A DNA stretch of 64,000 nucleotides from Alcaligenaceae bacterium. Lineage in GTDB: Bacteria; Pseudomonadota; Gammaproteobacteria; Burkholderiales; Burkholderiaceae_B. The position numbers and the translations under genes are program-made. Positions 51,357 to 61,834 of the stretch are shown piece after piece; the stretch's first letter is position 1, and each line of letters begins with the position of its first letter. The DNA is taken from contig CANCRX010000008.1 of assembly GCA_947380655.1 (NCBI GenBank), positions 1-64,000 on the forward strand. The letters are read 5' to 3'. Under the pieces are notes generated by a model. It had not been told where the DNA came from, searched no databases, and saw nothing but the letters and a program-made list of their open reading frames with translations.

Positions 51357-52523
51357 TCAGACCTTGCGTTTCAGTTCGTCCAGAATTTCTTGCGTGTGTT
51401 CACCTAGACGTGGCGCAGGACGACGAAAGGCTCCAGGTGTCTCAGATAGTCTTGGGATGACATTGTGCATCGGCAAACTTCCCAAATCCCTGTCCTCCAT
51501 TTCAACAATCGCCTGTCGACCCGTCACAAATGGATGCTCCATCAAATCAGCCACTGAACATACAGGACCCACTGTTACACCTGCTGCCTCAAATATGTTG
51601 AGGTTTTCTTCCTGGGTGCGTGCACCGATATATTGACCAATGATGGCATCGAGTTCATCGCGGTTCTGCACACGTGCGTCATTCGTTGCGAACTTAGGAT
51701 CGGTTTTAAGATCAGCGCGACCCATCGTGTCAAAAATTTTCATCGCCATCGACTGCATCGAACCAGACATCGCAACAAACCTTGCATCGGAGCAGGCATA
51801 AATATTGCGCGGCGCTGTATGACTGGACTGATTTCCCGCCCGCATCGTAGCCTCACCAGTCACTTTGTACTTGGCAGCCTCAGAAGAAATGACAGAAAAA
51901 ATAGGTTCGAACAAAGACAGATCAATCACCTGTCCGCGCCCTTCTTTTTCTGCAACGCGCAGAGCCGTCAATACGCCTGCAGCGCCATAGACCCCAGCAA
52001 TCATGTCTGCGAGCGCCAAAGGCGGCAGCACAGGGGGACGATCCGGATAACCATTCAAATGCGCAAAGCCCGACATCGCTTCGACCAGGGTGCCAAAACC
52101 TGGTTTATGACTGAACGGCCCGGTTTGTCCCCAACCGGAAACACGGACGATCACCAGAGCTGGATTCAACGCCAATAACAACTCTGGCGCCAAGCCCATT
52201 TTTTCGAGGCCGCCTGGAACAAAATTTTCGATCAATACCTGTGAGTGACAAACGAGTTTTTTTAAAGTCTCCATCCCCTCACCCGATTTAAGATCGAGCA
52301 CCAGCGATCGCTTGTTACGACCGTAGACTTTCCAATAAATATCCCAACCTGCTTCACGCCAGTTACGCAGGTCATCGCCCGAGCCTTCACGCTCAATCTT
52401 GATGACATCCGCACCGAAATCAGCCAGATACGCTGACAGCATGTTTCCAGCCACCAAGCGCGAGAGATCCAACACCCGCACATCTGAAAGTGGACCAACT
52501 GCATTGGGATCAAATTGTTTCAC
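51357..52523 (-). CDS. CaiB/BaiF (class III) CoA-transferase
   Basis: 388 residues. It has the family features VLDLSRLVAGNMLSAYLADFGADVIKIE (segments), YGRNKRSLVLDLKS, RVSGWGQTGPFSHKPGFGTLVEAM and Asp173 in LADMIAGVYG as the catalytic acid. It moves CoA to a carboxylic acid, probably related to the TRAP-imported compound. It lies upstream of the amidohydrolase with 131 bases between, and is divergent from the sulfite dehydrogenase pair. Confidence 0.92.
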   Translation of the reverse strand: MKQFDPNAVGPLSDVRVLDLSRLVAGNMLSAYLADFGADVIKIEREGSGDDLRNWREAGWDIYWKVYGRNKRSLVLDLKSGEGMETLKKLVCHSQVLIENFVPGGLEKMGLAPELLLALNPALVIVRVSGWGQTGPFSHKPGFGTLVEAMSGFAHLNGYPDRPPVLPPLALADMIAGVYGAAGVLTALRVAEKEGRGQVIDLSLFEPIFSVISSEAAKYKVTGEATMRAGNQSSHTAPRNIYACSDARFVAMSGSMQSMAMKIFDTMGRADLKTDPKFATNDARVQNRDELDAIIGQYIGARTQEENLNIFEAAGVTVGPVCSVADLMEHPFVTGRQAIVEMEDRDLGSLPMHNVIPRLSETPGAFRRPAPRLGEHTQEILDELKRKV

Positions 52524-52636
52524 GCGGAGCTCCTAATAAATTTTGTTTAGCAGAATAGCAGTTGTTGCAGCTAACGCTTGGTCAAAATGGTCGAACGCAG
52601 TACATTCTGGCTAATAGAGAAATTAGGGGATCGACC

Positions 52637-53869
52637 ATGAACAACACCACCAACCTCACGCGCCGTCGCTTACTGACGACGACCGCCAGTTCATTCGCTG
52701 TTGCAGGGTTAGCACCCGCCTTATCGGCTGCGCAGACTTCTGCAGCAACGCCCGCCACAACGACTGCCACACCAGCAGCCAAACCACTCCCTGCATACGT
52801 CAGTTGGAAAAATGCCGAGAGTATGATCGTTCATACACCCACGACGATCGAAACCAAGCGCTCCGCATTTGGTACGAGCATCCTCACACCGTCAGACCGA
52901 CTCTACATCCGCAATAATTTACCTGCCCCGACGGCTGAGGTCATCGGCGATCCCAATGACTGGAAAGTTTCAATTGAAGGCGTAGCTAAACCTGAGAGTT
53001 TTAGTATTGCGCAACTCAAGACCATTGGCCTGGAAACCATGGCTACCGTGCTGCAATGCTCCGGGAATGGTCGTGGCTATTTTGCTGGCAAACCGAGCGG
53101 AACCAAATGGCAAGTCGGTGCTGCGGGCTGCGTCATGTGGAGCGGTGTTTCAGTGCGAGACGTCATCGCCATGCTCGGTGGCGTCACCAAAGGCATGGTC
53201 TACATGACCGGTACGGGCGGTGAAAAGCTTCCCGAGGGGATTGATCCCCTCAGCGTGATCGTGGAACGCTCGGTACCGTTGAGCGCTATGCAAGATGCCA
53301 TGCTTGCCTGGGAAATGAATGGTGAGCCAATCCCTCTGGCTCACGGCGGTCCGTTAAGACTGATCGTACCCGGCTACAACGGCGTGAACAACATCAAATA
53401 CATCAAGCGACTGGCGTTTACGAAAGAACAAACGCAAGCCGCTATTCAAAAAACCGGCTATCGCCTCTCCCCTCCTGGGCAGAAAGGTGACCCCAGTCAA
53501 CCCGCCGTCTGGGCCATGGATCCAAAATCATGGATCACTTCGCCGGACCCGGAAGGTCAGGCGGTTAAAGCCGGTGCAGTGCAAATTACGGGTGTTGCCC
53601 TGGGTGGTTTGAACGCGGTCGCTAAAGTCGAGGTCTCCTTGGATGGCGGTAAAACCTGGAAAGCGGCTCGCCTCGTCGGGCCGAATCTGGGCAAGTACGC
53701 CTGGCGTCAATTTGCGCTGGCTGCGAATCTGAAACCTGGTAGCTATGAAATTGCTTGCCGCACCACCGACTCCACCGGTAAGGTTCAAGTCGCGACCTCT
53801 CCTGAAAATACTGGCGGCTATCTTAATAGCGGTTGGATTTCCCATGCGGTCAAGGTCACGGTGGTTTGA
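52637..53869 (+). CDS. Sulfite dehydrogenase molybdenum subunit (SorA/SoxC-like)
   Basis: 410 residues from ATG 52637 (AGGGGATC upstream). Tat signal TRRRLLTTTASSFAV. The sulfite-oxidase fold shows the molybdenum-binding Cys in ATVLQCSGNGRGYF, PLAHGGPLRLIVPGYNGVNNIKYIKRL and the Mo-co dimerisation region KVEVSLDGGKTWKAARL. It oxidises sulfite to sulfate in the periplasm. A cytochrome c gene overlaps its stop by 1 base, giving a SorAB pair. Confidence 0.9.
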   Translation: MNNTTNLTRRRLLTTTASSFAVAGLAPALSAAQTSAATPATTTATPAAKPLPAYVSWKNAESMIVHTPTTIETKRSAFGTSILTPSDRLYIRNNLPAPTAEVIGDPNDWKVSIEGVAKPESFSIAQLKTIGLETMATVLQCSGNGRGYFAGKPSGTKWQVGAAGCVMWSGVSVRDVIAMLGGVTKGMVYMTGTGGEKLPEGIDPLSVIVERSVPLSAMQDAMLAWEMNGEPIPLAHGGPLRLIVPGYNGVNNIKYIKRLAFTKEQTQAAIQKTGYRLSPPGQKGDPSQPAVWAMDPKSWITSPDPEGQAVKAGAVQITGVALGGLNAVAKVEVSLDGGKTWKAARLVGPNLGKYAWRQFALAANLKPGSYEIACRTTDSTGKVQVATSPENTGGYLNSGWISHAVKVTVV

Positions 53870-54213
53870 TGAATCAAGTCAATCAAACACAATTAAAGAT
53901 AAAGCTTCTCATCAGTGCTGGCTTGCTATGTCTGGGACTCACGTCAACAACAGCCAGTGCAGCAGACGCTAATATTGAGGCGGGCAGATTACTGTTCACC
54001 AAAGATGCCAAGCCAGCCTGTGCGATCTGCCATACCTTGGCTGACGCGGGTGCCGCGGGTGAAATCGGCCCTTCACTTGACGAGCTCAAACCTGATGAGG
54101 CGCGTGTGATCAAGGCATTGAAAACAGGTATTGGCCAGATGCCTGCATTTACCTCGTTAACTGATGAACAAATGCAGATTCTGGCGCGCTATGTTTCTCA
54201 GGTGACCAAGTAG
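53869..54213 (+). CDS. Cytochrome c subunit (SorB-like)
   Basis: 114 residues from ATG 53869. Signal peptide (LLISAGLLCLGLTSTTASA). Haem site CAICH, and Met in GQMPAFTSLTDEQM as the probable axial ligand. It takes electrons from the sulfite dehydrogenase. Starts within TGATG of the enzyme gene. A terminator follows. Confidence 0.88.
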   Translation: MNQVNQTQLKIKLLISAGLLCLGLTSTTASAADANIEAGRLLFTKDAKPACAICHTLADAGAAGEIGPSLDELKPDEARVIKALKTGIGQMPAFTSLTDEQMQILARYVSQVTK

Positions 54214-54250
54214 TCAGTCACTCGCACCACGTTAATAAATTGACCGCCGT

Positions 54251-54279
54251 AAATTGACCGCCGTCAGTGCGGTCAATTT
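54251..54279. terminator. Bidirectional hairpin terminator between sorB and ugpC
   Basis: AAATTGACCGC and GCGGTCAATTT form an 11-bp stem with a 7-base loop, with AT-rich ends on both sides. It separates the convergent cytochrome c and ABC ATPase genes. Confidence 0.7.
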
Positions 54280-54286
54280 ATTTCTA

Positions 54287-55291
54287 CTACTTGCGCTGTC
54301 CCGTCTGCGCATCAAAATAATGCATACGATCCGCGCGTGGCTTTGCGAACACCGTCTCACCGACCTTGGGCGCACGCTCGTCTTCCTGGATCCTGACGAT
54401 CAATGCATCGGCACCCATTTTGCAATACACCAGGCGCTCAGCACCCAGCAGCTCAACCGCCTCGACCACCATTGACCAGCCATCCGCTCCAAGCTCAAGA
54501 TGTTCTGGACGCACACCCAGGATACTTCCCTCAGGAATCCCGGGGACATGCCGTAAAAGATTCATCGGGGGTGAACCGATAAAGCTTGCCACAAAGGTCG
54601 TTGCAGGCTGGTTATAGACCTCTTCGGGCGTGCCGAACTGCTCCATCACGCCGCCGTGCATCACGATCATTCGCTGCGCAAGCGTCATGGCTTCGACTTG
54701 ATCATGTGTGACGAACAACGAGGTAATCCCTAGCTCGCGATGGAGTTTCTGGATCTCCAGCCGAGTCTGGGCGCGTAATTTTGCGTCCAGATTCGATAAT
54801 GGTTCATCGAACAGAAAGACCTGAGGTTGGCGCACGATCGCACGACCCATCGCCACACGCTGCCTCTGCCCGCCCGACAAAGCGCGAGGCTTGCGATCCA
54901 GGAATGGCATCAATTCCAAAATACCCGCAGCCTTCTCAACCCGCGTGCGGATTTCTTCTTTGGGAATCTTGGCAATTTTTAAACCATACGCCATGTTGTC
55001 GTATACCGTCATGTGCGGATAAAGCGCATAGTTCTGAAACACCATCGCAATATCTCGCTCCGCAGGCTCCAGATTATTCACAACACGATGACCGATCGAA
55101 ATTTCACCTGAAGAAATTTCTTCTAGTCCAGCCACCATACGCAAAAGCGTTGACTTGCCACAACCAGAAGGGCCCACGATGACAACAAACTCACCATCCT
55201 GAATTTCAGCAGACACATCATGGATGACCTGAACGATGGCTTTGCCTGAACCATAACGCTTAACAATATTTTTAAAAGAAATGGCAGCCAT
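54287..55291 (-). CDS. ugpC: Glycerol-3-phosphate ABC transporter ATPase
   Basis: 334 residues. Walker [20 protein letters not shown], signature [17 protein letters not shown], Walker [17 protein letters not shown], then the MalK-type TOBE tail ([11 protein letters not shown]). It powers import by the UgpAE permease. It is the last gene of ugpBAEC, starting 2 bases after ugpE. Confidence 0.93.
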   Translation of the reverse strand: MAAISFKNIVKRYGSGKAIVQVIHDVSAEIQDGEFVVIVGPSGCGKSTLLRMVAGLEEISSGEISIGHRVVNNLEPAERDIAMVFQNYALYPHMTVYDNMAYGLKIAKIPKEEIRTRVEKAAGILELMPFLDRKPRALSGGQRQRVAMGRAIVRQPQVFLFDEPLSNLDAKLRAQTRLEIQKLHRELGITSLFVTHDQVEAMTLAQRMIVMHGGVMEQFGTPEEVYNQPATTFVASFIGSPPMNLLRHVPGIPEGSILGVRPEHLELGADGWSMVVEAVELLGAERLVYCKMGADALIVRIQEDERAPKVGETVFAKPRADRMHYFDAQTGQRK

Positions 55292-55293
55292 AT

Positions 55294-56148
55294 CTATTTC
55301 TCAGTATCCACAAGGCCCTTGACGAACCACTTTTGCATAAGAATCACCACAATCGCAGGTGGCAACATCGCGAGCACCGCTGTCGCCATGACGACATTCC
55401 ATTCGGTATACGCATCGCCAGAAATCAGACGTTTGATTCCCATCACGACCGGATACATATTCTCGTTGGTCGTGACAAGCAATGGCCAGAGGTATTGATT
55501 CCAGCCATAAATAAACTGAATCACAAACAAGGCTGCAATACTGGTGCGCGACAGCGGTAACAGTACATCCCAGAAAAACCGCATGGGGCCCGCACCATCC
55601 ATGCGTGCCGCCTCGACCAATTCATCAGGCACGGTCAGAAAAAACTGTCTGAACAGAAATGTCGCCGTCGCCGAGGCAATCAATGGGACGGTCAGACCGG
55701 CATAGGTATTGAGCATGCCAAGACTCGCAATCACTTCATACGTTGGTCCAATTCGCACCTCAACAGGCAACATCAGTGTGACAAAAATCATCCAGAACAC
55801 CACGCCACGAAAAGGGAAGCGGAAATACACAATCGCAAACGCCGAGAGCATCGAGATGGTAATTTTTCCGATCGTAATCACCAGCGCGCTCACCAGGCTG
55901 ACCCACATCATGGGCCAGGCCGCTGCGATATGACTGCCGGCAGCCGTCTCGCCGCCAAACAAAGCGACACGATACGTCTCGATCATATTTGAGCCAGGCA
56001 CGAGCGACATCGGTATGGATTGTGCGATTTCAACAGAAGACTGCGTTGAAGCGACTAGCGTGATGTAGACAGGAAAAGCCACAATCAACACGCCTAACAA
56101 CAAGACAAGATGCGAAAGGAGTGTGAGTCCAGGGCGGCGTTCGATCAT
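55294..56148 (-). CDS. ugpE: Glycerol-3-phosphate ABC transporter permease
   Basis: 284 residues, six helices, with the EAA loop of ABC permeases ([22 protein letters not shown]). [29 protein letters not shown] is a UgpE hallmark. It starts where ugpA stops (1-base overlap). Confidence 0.93.
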   Translation of the reverse strand: MIERRPGLTLLSHLVLLLGVLIVAFPVYITLVASTQSSVEIAQSIPMSLVPGSNMIETYRVALFGGETAAGSHIAAAWPMMWVSLVSALVITIGKITISMLSAFAIVYFRFPFRGVVFWMIFVTLMLPVEVRIGPTYEVIASLGMLNTYAGLTVPLIASATATFLFRQFFLTVPDELVEAARMDGAGPMRFFWDVLLPLSRTSIAALFVIQFIYGWNQYLWPLLVTTNENMYPVVMGIKRLISGDAYTEWNVVMATAVLAMLPPAIVVILMQKWFVKGLVDTEK

Positions 56149-57029
56149 CAGTATTGCACCTTGCGCTCGACGAATTTGAATTGCACCACGGTCAAGGTCA
56201 CCACAATCAGCATCAGGATCACAGACTGTGCAGCCGAACCGCCCAAATCCATCGCTTTGAAGCCGTCGTAATAAACCTTGTAAACCAGAATCGAGGTTGC
56301 CTTGCCAGGTCCGCCGTGGGTGGCCGCATCGACGATTGCAAACGTATCAAAAAATGCATAGACCACGTTGATGACCAACAGGAAAAATGTAGTGGGCGAC
56401 AACAAGGGAAACACAATGGTCCGAAACCGATACCAGGGTGAGGCACCATCAATCGCTGCCGCCTCAATCAAGGAGCGCGGGATCGACTGTAAACCTGCCA
56501 GAAAGAATAAAAAATTGTAGGAGATCTGTTTCCACACTGCTGCCATGACAATCAAGGCCATGGCATCTGCGGGATCAAGCAGGTGATTCCAGTTCATCCC
56601 CAGCGCGCGCAAGGTATAGGCCACCACGCCCATGGGAGAGGCGAACATAAATAACCACACGACACCGGCAACTGCCGAAGCAACGGCGTAAGGCCAGATC
56701 AGCAACGTTTTGTATATACCTGCTCCACGCATCACCCGATCAGCCATCACAGCCAACAATAATGCGAGCGTCAGACCACATACTGCAACAAGCAAAGAAA
56801 ATACCGCCGTTGTCTGAAAGGACTGTAGATACGTCGCGTCGTTCAATAAACGGATGAAATTTTCCAGACCAACAAATTCGGTACTCGTACCAAAAGCGTC
56901 CTCGTTGAGCACGCTTTGGTAGATCGCACGTCCAGCAGGCCAGAAAAAAAATACCAGCACCACCAGCATCTGTGGTGCGATCAAGAACCAAGGCAGCCAA
57001 CGCGAATTAAACCGAACCTTTTTTTCCAT
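56148..57029 (-). CDS. ugpA: Glycerol-3-phosphate ABC transporter permease
   Basis: 293 residues, six helices. It shows [31 protein letters not shown] and the EAA loop ([24 protein letters not shown]), close to UgpA. It forms the membrane pore with UgpE. 12 bases after ugpB. Confidence 0.93.
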   Translation of the reverse strand: MEKKVRFNSRWLPWFLIAPQMLVVLVFFFWPAGRAIYQSVLNEDAFGTSTEFVGLENFIRLLNDATYLQSFQTTAVFSLLVAVCGLTLALLLAVMADRVMRGAGIYKTLLIWPYAVASAVAGVVWLFMFASPMGVVAYTLRALGMNWNHLLDPADAMALIVMAAVWKQISYNFLFFLAGLQSIPRSLIEAAAIDGASPWYRFRTIVFPLLSPTTFFLLVINVVYAFFDTFAIVDAATHGGPGKATSILVYKVYYDGFKAMDLGGSAAQSVILMLIVVTLTVVQFKFVERKVQY

Positions 57030-57041
57030 TAACCTGAGATC

Positions 57042-58364
57042 TCAGCGACTGTTGGCTTTCTGAAAACGCTCAAGCTGTTCATTACCGCGTTTGACCGCAG
57101 TATCCAGGGCAGCCTTCGGTGCAACCTTACCTGACCAGACCGGCTCGAGCTCTTCGTCAATGATGGTACGAATCTGCACAAAATTACCCAGACGGATCCC
57201 GCGCGACTTGTCAGTTGTTTTACGAATCATCTGTGTCACCGCGACATCTGTACCTGGATTTTCTTTATAGAAACCAGATTTCTCTGTCAGCTCAAACGAT
57301 GCAAGTGTCAAAGGCAGATAGCCAGTCAGTTTGTGACTTTTGGCTGCCTGCTCTGGCGTAGACAGGAAAGCAAAAAACTGCGCCACGCCTTTGTACTCGT
57401 CTGCTTTTTTACCTGACATGACCCACAGACTGGCGCCACCAATCACGGTGTTTTGTGGGGCACCCTGCACATCTGCGTAATAAGGCAGCGTGGAAATCCC
57501 GCTGGCGAACTTTGCATTGCGCTTGATATTGCCGTAGAGACCAGAAGAACCCGTCATCATGGCGCACTCGCCAGAGACAAACACGGCATCGGCCGCATTG
57601 CCGCGGCCCTTATAGACAAACTCGCCTTTTTTAGCCATGTTGGCCAGGTTTTCAATATGGCGCACATGCAAGGGGGAGTTAAACGTTAGCCGCGCATCAA
57701 TACCATCCATACCGTTTGCCTTGGTGGCAAACTCGGTGTTGTGCCAGGTACTAAAACTCTCGAGTTGCGTCCAGCTCGCCCAACTAGTGGTGAAGGGGCA
57801 CGCGTGTCCTGAAGCCTTCAGCTTTGCTGCCGCCTCAGCCACCTCAGACCAGGTCTTAGGTGGCTTTTCAGGATCGAGACCTGCGGCCTTAAAAGCATCC
57901 TTGTTGTAATGAAACACGGTAGTGGAGCTATTGAAAGGAAAGCTCAGCATCGCACCGTTAGGTGCGGTGTAATAACCTGCTACCGCTGGGACATAAGCAG
58001 CAGGGTCAAACGTAACTCCCGCCGTTTTCATCACCTCAGCCACAGGCTGAATGGCGCCCTTGCTGGCCATCATCGTGGCAGTTCCTACTTCGAAAACCTG
58101 CAAAATATGGGGCGCGTTACCCGCTCTGTACGCGGCAATGGCAGCGGTCATAGCCTCGTCATAACTGCCTTTGAATACAGGAACGATCTTGTAAGTTGTC
58201 TGCGTGGCGTTGAAGTCCTTGGCAAGGTCATTGACCCACTCCCCCAGCGCGCCGCCCATGGCATGCCACCACTGGATTTCAGTTTGAGCCTGGGCTGGCT
58301 GACTAAGTAAACCGGCAAAGCCGAGGACTAAGGCGCCTGCTAGTGTTGATGTTGTAAGTTTCAT
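57042..58364 (-). CDS. ugpB: Glycerol-3-phosphate-binding protein
   Basis: 440 residues from ATG 58364 (AAGGAG upstream). Signal peptide to AQA. UgpB features: EIQWWHAMGGALGEWVNDLAKDFN, FKGSYDEAMTAAIAAYRAGNAPHILQVFEVGTATMM and TSWASWTQLESFSTWHN. It binds sn-glycerol-3-phosphate or glycerophosphodiesters in the periplasm. First gene of the ugp operon, divergent from glpK. Confidence 0.94.
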   Translation of the reverse strand: MKLTTSTLAGALVLGFAGLLSQPAQAQTEIQWWHAMGGALGEWVNDLAKDFNATQTTYKIVPVFKGSYDEAMTAAIAAYRAGNAPHILQVFEVGTATMMASKGAIQPVAEVMKTAGVTFDPAAYVPAVAGYYTAPNGAMLSFPFNSSTTVFHYNKDAFKAAGLDPEKPPKTWSEVAEAAAKLKASGHACPFTTSWASWTQLESFSTWHNTEFATKANGMDGIDARLTFNSPLHVRHIENLANMAKKGEFVYKGRGNAADAVFVSGECAMMTGSSGLYGNIKRNAKFASGISTLPYYADVQGAPQNTVIGGASLWVMSGKKADEYKGVAQFFAFLSTPEQAAKSHKLTGYLPLTLASFELTEKSGFYKENPGTDVAVTQMIRKTTDKSRGIRLGNFVQIRTIIDEELEPVWSGKVAPKAALDTAVKRGNEQLERFQKANSR

Positions 58365-58551
58365 GGGGTCTCCTTGCTGTGGGATAGTTCTTTGCACTAT
58401 AGCGATCATTTATGACAGGAAATAATGCACATTTGTCGCATACTTGTAACATTGAACATCCAAGCAATGCAAAAGATTGTGTACAGTGAACCCATATCAC
58501 TAAGGCTGGCCATCTCAGCGACCCTATTGCGACAGACCGTCTGGAAACTTT
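58365..58551. promoter_or_regulatory. Divergent promoter region of ugpB and glpK
   Basis: The 187 bases between the divergent starts should hold both promoters. At 58409-58418 the minus strand reads CTGTCATAAA, a perfect first half of a Pho box, but the second half (GATCGCT) does not match well, so PhoB control of ugp is only suggested. No GlpR site was recognised with certainty. Confidence 0.4.
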
Positions 58552-60168
58552 ATGAAATATATTCTCGCCCTGGATCAAGGCACGACCAGTTCACGCGCCA
58601 TTTTGTTTGATACCTCCGGTCAACCCATCCAGACCGCGCAGCAGGAATTCCCTCAGATTTTTCCGCAACCTGGCTGGGTCGAGCACGATGCGACGACCAT
58701 CTGGTCCACTCAGCAAGCCGTCATTCAACGGGTGTTTGCGCAACTCCCCACTACGGAAAATCATCCGGAAGTCGCGGCCATTGCCATCACCAATCAACGT
58801 GAAACGACTGTATTGTGGGACCGCCTGACTGGCAAACCTTTGGCAAATGCCATCGTATGGCAGGACCGGCGCACCGCAGATTATTGTGATGCACTGCGTC
58901 AACAAGGTCATCAGGCAATGATTCAGACTAAAACAGGTTTGATTCTGGATGCTTATTTTTCTGCCACTAAACTGCAATGGTTACTCGACAACATCCCTGG
59001 CGCGCGCGACAGAGCCGAAAAAGGTGAACTCGCGTTTGGCACGATCGACAGCTGGCTGGTCTGGAATCTGACCGCCGGTCGTGTGCATGCAACGGATCCA
59101 AGTAATGCCTCGCGCACCATGCTGTTTAATTTGCACTCCCTAGACTGGGACGAGCAACTACTCAAGCTATTCAATATTCCGCGCAGTCTCATGCCAACAA
59201 TCGTTCCTTCCTCTGGCGTACTGGGTGAGACGGACCCTGCGCTGTTTGGACGCGCTATCCCCATCGCCGCACTGATCGGCGACCAGCAAGGCGCGACCTT
59301 CGGTCAGACGTGTCTGAGTCCAGGGATGGCCAAAAACACCTATGGCACAGGCTGCTTCATGCTGATGAATACAGGTCATGAACCTGTGCCGAGTATGAAT
59401 CGTCTGCTGACCACGATCGGCTGGCAGTTTCCTGATGCGACCACACCCGCAGGGGGCACACAGGAAGAATCCAATGCAGGTTGCTGTGGTACGCCGGGAG
59501 CATGTGGTGCTGCAGGCTGCAGCGCCGGTTCTTGTGGTCCAGCTACGCCCCGCACAGACGTCACCTATTGCCTCGAAGCTTCTGTATTCATGGGTGGCGC
59601 GACGATTCAGTGGCTACGCGACGGGTTGGGTATCATTACCTCGGCGTCCGAGGTGGAAGCCCTCGCTCAAACCGTAGCGGATGTCGATGACACCTACCTC
59701 GTCCCTGCGTTTACTGGGATGGGAGCTCCAATATGGGATGGGCATGCACGCGGCACGCTGATCGGCATGACACGTGGTACCACCAAAGCACACATCGCTC
59801 GCGCAGCCCTTGAAGCGATCGCCCTGCAGGTTGCAGATGTTTTGACTGCGATGGAAAAAGACTCAAAAATAAAACTGACTGAGCTTAGAGTGGATGGTGG
59901 TGCAGCCAAAAACAATTTGCTGATGCAAATGCAAGCCGACTTCCTTGGTATTCCAGTCGTCAGACCTCGCATCACGGAAACCACCGCACTCGGCGCGGCC
60001 TATCTGGCTGGACTCGCAGTAGGGTTTTGGAAAAACACCGAAGAAATTACTTCGCAGTGGGCGATCGATCGTCGCTTCGAGCCTGCCATGAGCGAGAAGG
60101 ACAGACAGGCCAAACTTACCCGCTGGCATCAAGCCATTGAACGCGCTCGCGGTTGGACACAGCACTAA
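58552..60168 (+). CDS. glpK: Glycerol kinase with a Cys-rich insertion
   Basis: 538 residues. FGGY kinase: [63 protein letters not shown] and [20 protein letters not shown]. It phosphorylates glycerol to sn-glycerol-3-phosphate. Between TTIGW and TYCLEASVF, where the family has about 10 residues, there are about 48, with Cys311, 312, 318, 323 and 328 in a Gly/Ala-rich stretch. Frame and conserved parts on both sides are intact. glpD follows. Confidence 0.94.
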   Translation: MKYILALDQGTTSSRAILFDTSGQPIQTAQQEFPQIFPQPGWVEHDATTIWSTQQAVIQRVFAQLPTTENHPEVAAIAITNQRETTVLWDRLTGKPLANAIVWQDRRTADYCDALRQQGHQAMIQTKTGLILDAYFSATKLQWLLDNIPGARDRAEKGELAFGTIDSWLVWNLTAGRVHATDPSNASRTMLFNLHSLDWDEQLLKLFNIPRSLMPTIVPSSGVLGETDPALFGRAIPIAALIGDQQGATFGQTCLSPGMAKNTYGTGCFMLMNTGHEPVPSMNRLLTTIGWQFPDATTPAGGTQEESNAGCCGTPGACGAAGCSAGSCGPATPRTDVTYCLEASVFMGGATIQWLRDGLGIITSASEVEALAQTVADVDDTYLVPAFTGMGAPIWDGHARGTLIGMTRGTTKAHIARAALEAIALQVADVLTAMEKDSKIKLTELRVDGGAAKNNLLMQMQADFLGIPVVRPRITETTALGAAYLAGLAVGFWKNTEEITSQWAIDRRFEPAMSEKDRQAKLTRWHQAIERARGWTQH

Positions 60169-60193
60169 AGTGCACACTCACTCACCGCACACC

Positions 60194-61789
60194 ATGCAAA
60201 CTCGACAAGCTGAAGACCCTCGCAAAAGTTCCAGAGCTGAAATACTGGCACAATTGTCTGAACCGAAAAAATATGATTTAGCCATCATAGGAGGCGGTGC
60301 AACAGGGCTTGGCGTAGCGCTCGATGCAGCCGCGCGTGGACTGAGCGTTGTCTTGCTTGAGTCAGACGATTTTGCGAAAGGCACGTCATCTCGTTCAACA
60401 AAACTTGTCCATGGCGGTGTTCGCTACCTCGCACAAGGCAACGTTCCACTTGTCTATGAAGCCGTGCACGAGCGTGCAACGATTTTGCATAACGCTCCCC
60501 ATATCGCGCAACCGCTTGCCTTTGTCATGCCGTGCTATAAATTTTGGGAACTACCCTTCTTTGGTGCAGGACTGATTCTCTACCAGTTGCTGGCCGGTCA
60601 ACGCAGTCTGGGTCGCACACGTTTTTTAAGCAAAACAGGCACGCGTGAGGCACTTGCTAATGTCCATCCTGAAAACCTTAAAGGGGGAATTCAGTATTGG
60701 GATGGTCAGTTTGATGACGCACGCCTGGCACTCGCCCTGGCACGCACAGCGGCTCAACGGGGCGCATTGCTTGTCAACTATTGCAAAGTGACAGAACTAC
60801 TGCATACCCAGCAAGGCGTGTCTGGCCTGATTGCGCAAGACCGTGAAACCAGACAAGAATTCAGGATCGAAGCCGCTTGCATTATCAATGCGACGGGTGT
60901 CTGGGTTGACAGTATCAGGCAGCAGGACACTCCCGATAAAAAGGTATCTGAAATGGTTGCCCCCAGTCAGGGTGTCCATGTCGTGGTTGATCGCGAATTT
61001 TTACCAGGAGACCAGGCCTTGATCGTGCCGCACACCAGCGACGGGCGCGTTTTGTTTGCTGTCCCTTGGTTGGGCAAAGTCATCATCGGCACCACAGACA
61101 CTCCACGGCATGATCTGAGTCGCGAGCCTGACCCCTTCAAGGAGGAGCTCGACTTTATTTTGAGAGAGTCCAGCAATCACCTTGAACGCGCACCTACGCG
61201 AGCCGATATCAAGAGCATCTGGGTTGGTTTGCGTCCGCTGGTTAAACCACCAGAAAACAATGGTGGTAACACTAAAAAAATTAGCCGTGGTCACACGGTC
61301 GTATTCAGTGCAAGCAATCTGGTCACGGTAACGGGTGGAAAATGGACGACCTACCGCGCGATGGCTTTGGACGTACTTAAACACTGCCAAGACCACAAGC
61401 TCATACCCTCAGAAACCCAGTCATCAACCGAAGACTTACCTCTGATCGGTTCACAAACGGGCAAACCCGTTGGACACAAAATGAGCGATGCGCCTGGCAT
61501 GGCAGCCTACGGTGACGAAGGTGCGTTTGTCGCGTCTCTCCCTGGTGCTCAACGCGCACTGGGTGGGGGCTTAACAGAGGCGATGGTGCGATTTGCTGTG
61601 CGCTATGAGTACGCTCGCTGTGTCGAAGACGTGCTGGCCAGACGCTCTCGCTTGCTGTTTCTCGACGCGCATCTCGCAGAATCGATGGCACAGGAAGTCG
61701 GTGAGATTATCGAACAGGAAACCGGCCTCGATCCACAGATAGAGGCCTTTAAAATGCTTACCAGACATTACCGGCAGCTACCTGAATAA
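60194..61789 (+). CDS. glpD: Glycerol-3-phosphate dehydrogenase (aerobic, FAD)
   Basis: 531 residues from ATG 60194 (GTG 60170 is an earlier option). FAD motif YDLAIIGGGATGLGVALDAAARG, SRSTKLVHGGVRYLAQG, GGIQYWDGQFDDARLAL, INATGVWVDSI, PWLGKVIIGTTDTP and TVTGGKWTTYRAMA. It oxidises glycerol-3-phosphate to dihydroxyacetone phosphate at the membrane, passing electrons to quinone. Follows glpK by 25 bases. Confidence 0.95.
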   Translation: MQTRQAEDPRKSSRAEILAQLSEPKKYDLAIIGGGATGLGVALDAAARGLSVVLLESDDFAKGTSSRSTKLVHGGVRYLAQGNVPLVYEAVHERATILHNAPHIAQPLAFVMPCYKFWELPFFGAGLILYQLLAGQRSLGRTRFLSKTGTREALANVHPENLKGGIQYWDGQFDDARLALALARTAAQRGALLVNYCKVTELLHTQQGVSGLIAQDRETRQEFRIEAACIINATGVWVDSIRQQDTPDKKVSEMVAPSQGVHVVVDREFLPGDQALIVPHTSDGRVLFAVPWLGKVIIGTTDTPRHDLSREPDPFKEELDFILRESSNHLERAPTRADIKSIWVGLRPLVKPPENNGGNTKKISRGHTVVFSASNLVTVTGGKWTTYRAMALDVLKHCQDHKLIPSETQSSTEDLPLIGSQTGKPVGHKMSDAPGMAAYGDEGAFVASLPGAQRALGGGLTEAMVRFAVRYEYARCVEDVLARRSRLLFLDAHLAESMAQEVGEIIEQETGLDPQIEAFKMLTRHYRQLPE

Positions 61790-61834
61790 ACCTCGCAGGC
61801 CACGCCTCAGCAATCACCATCGCTGAAGGCAGAC

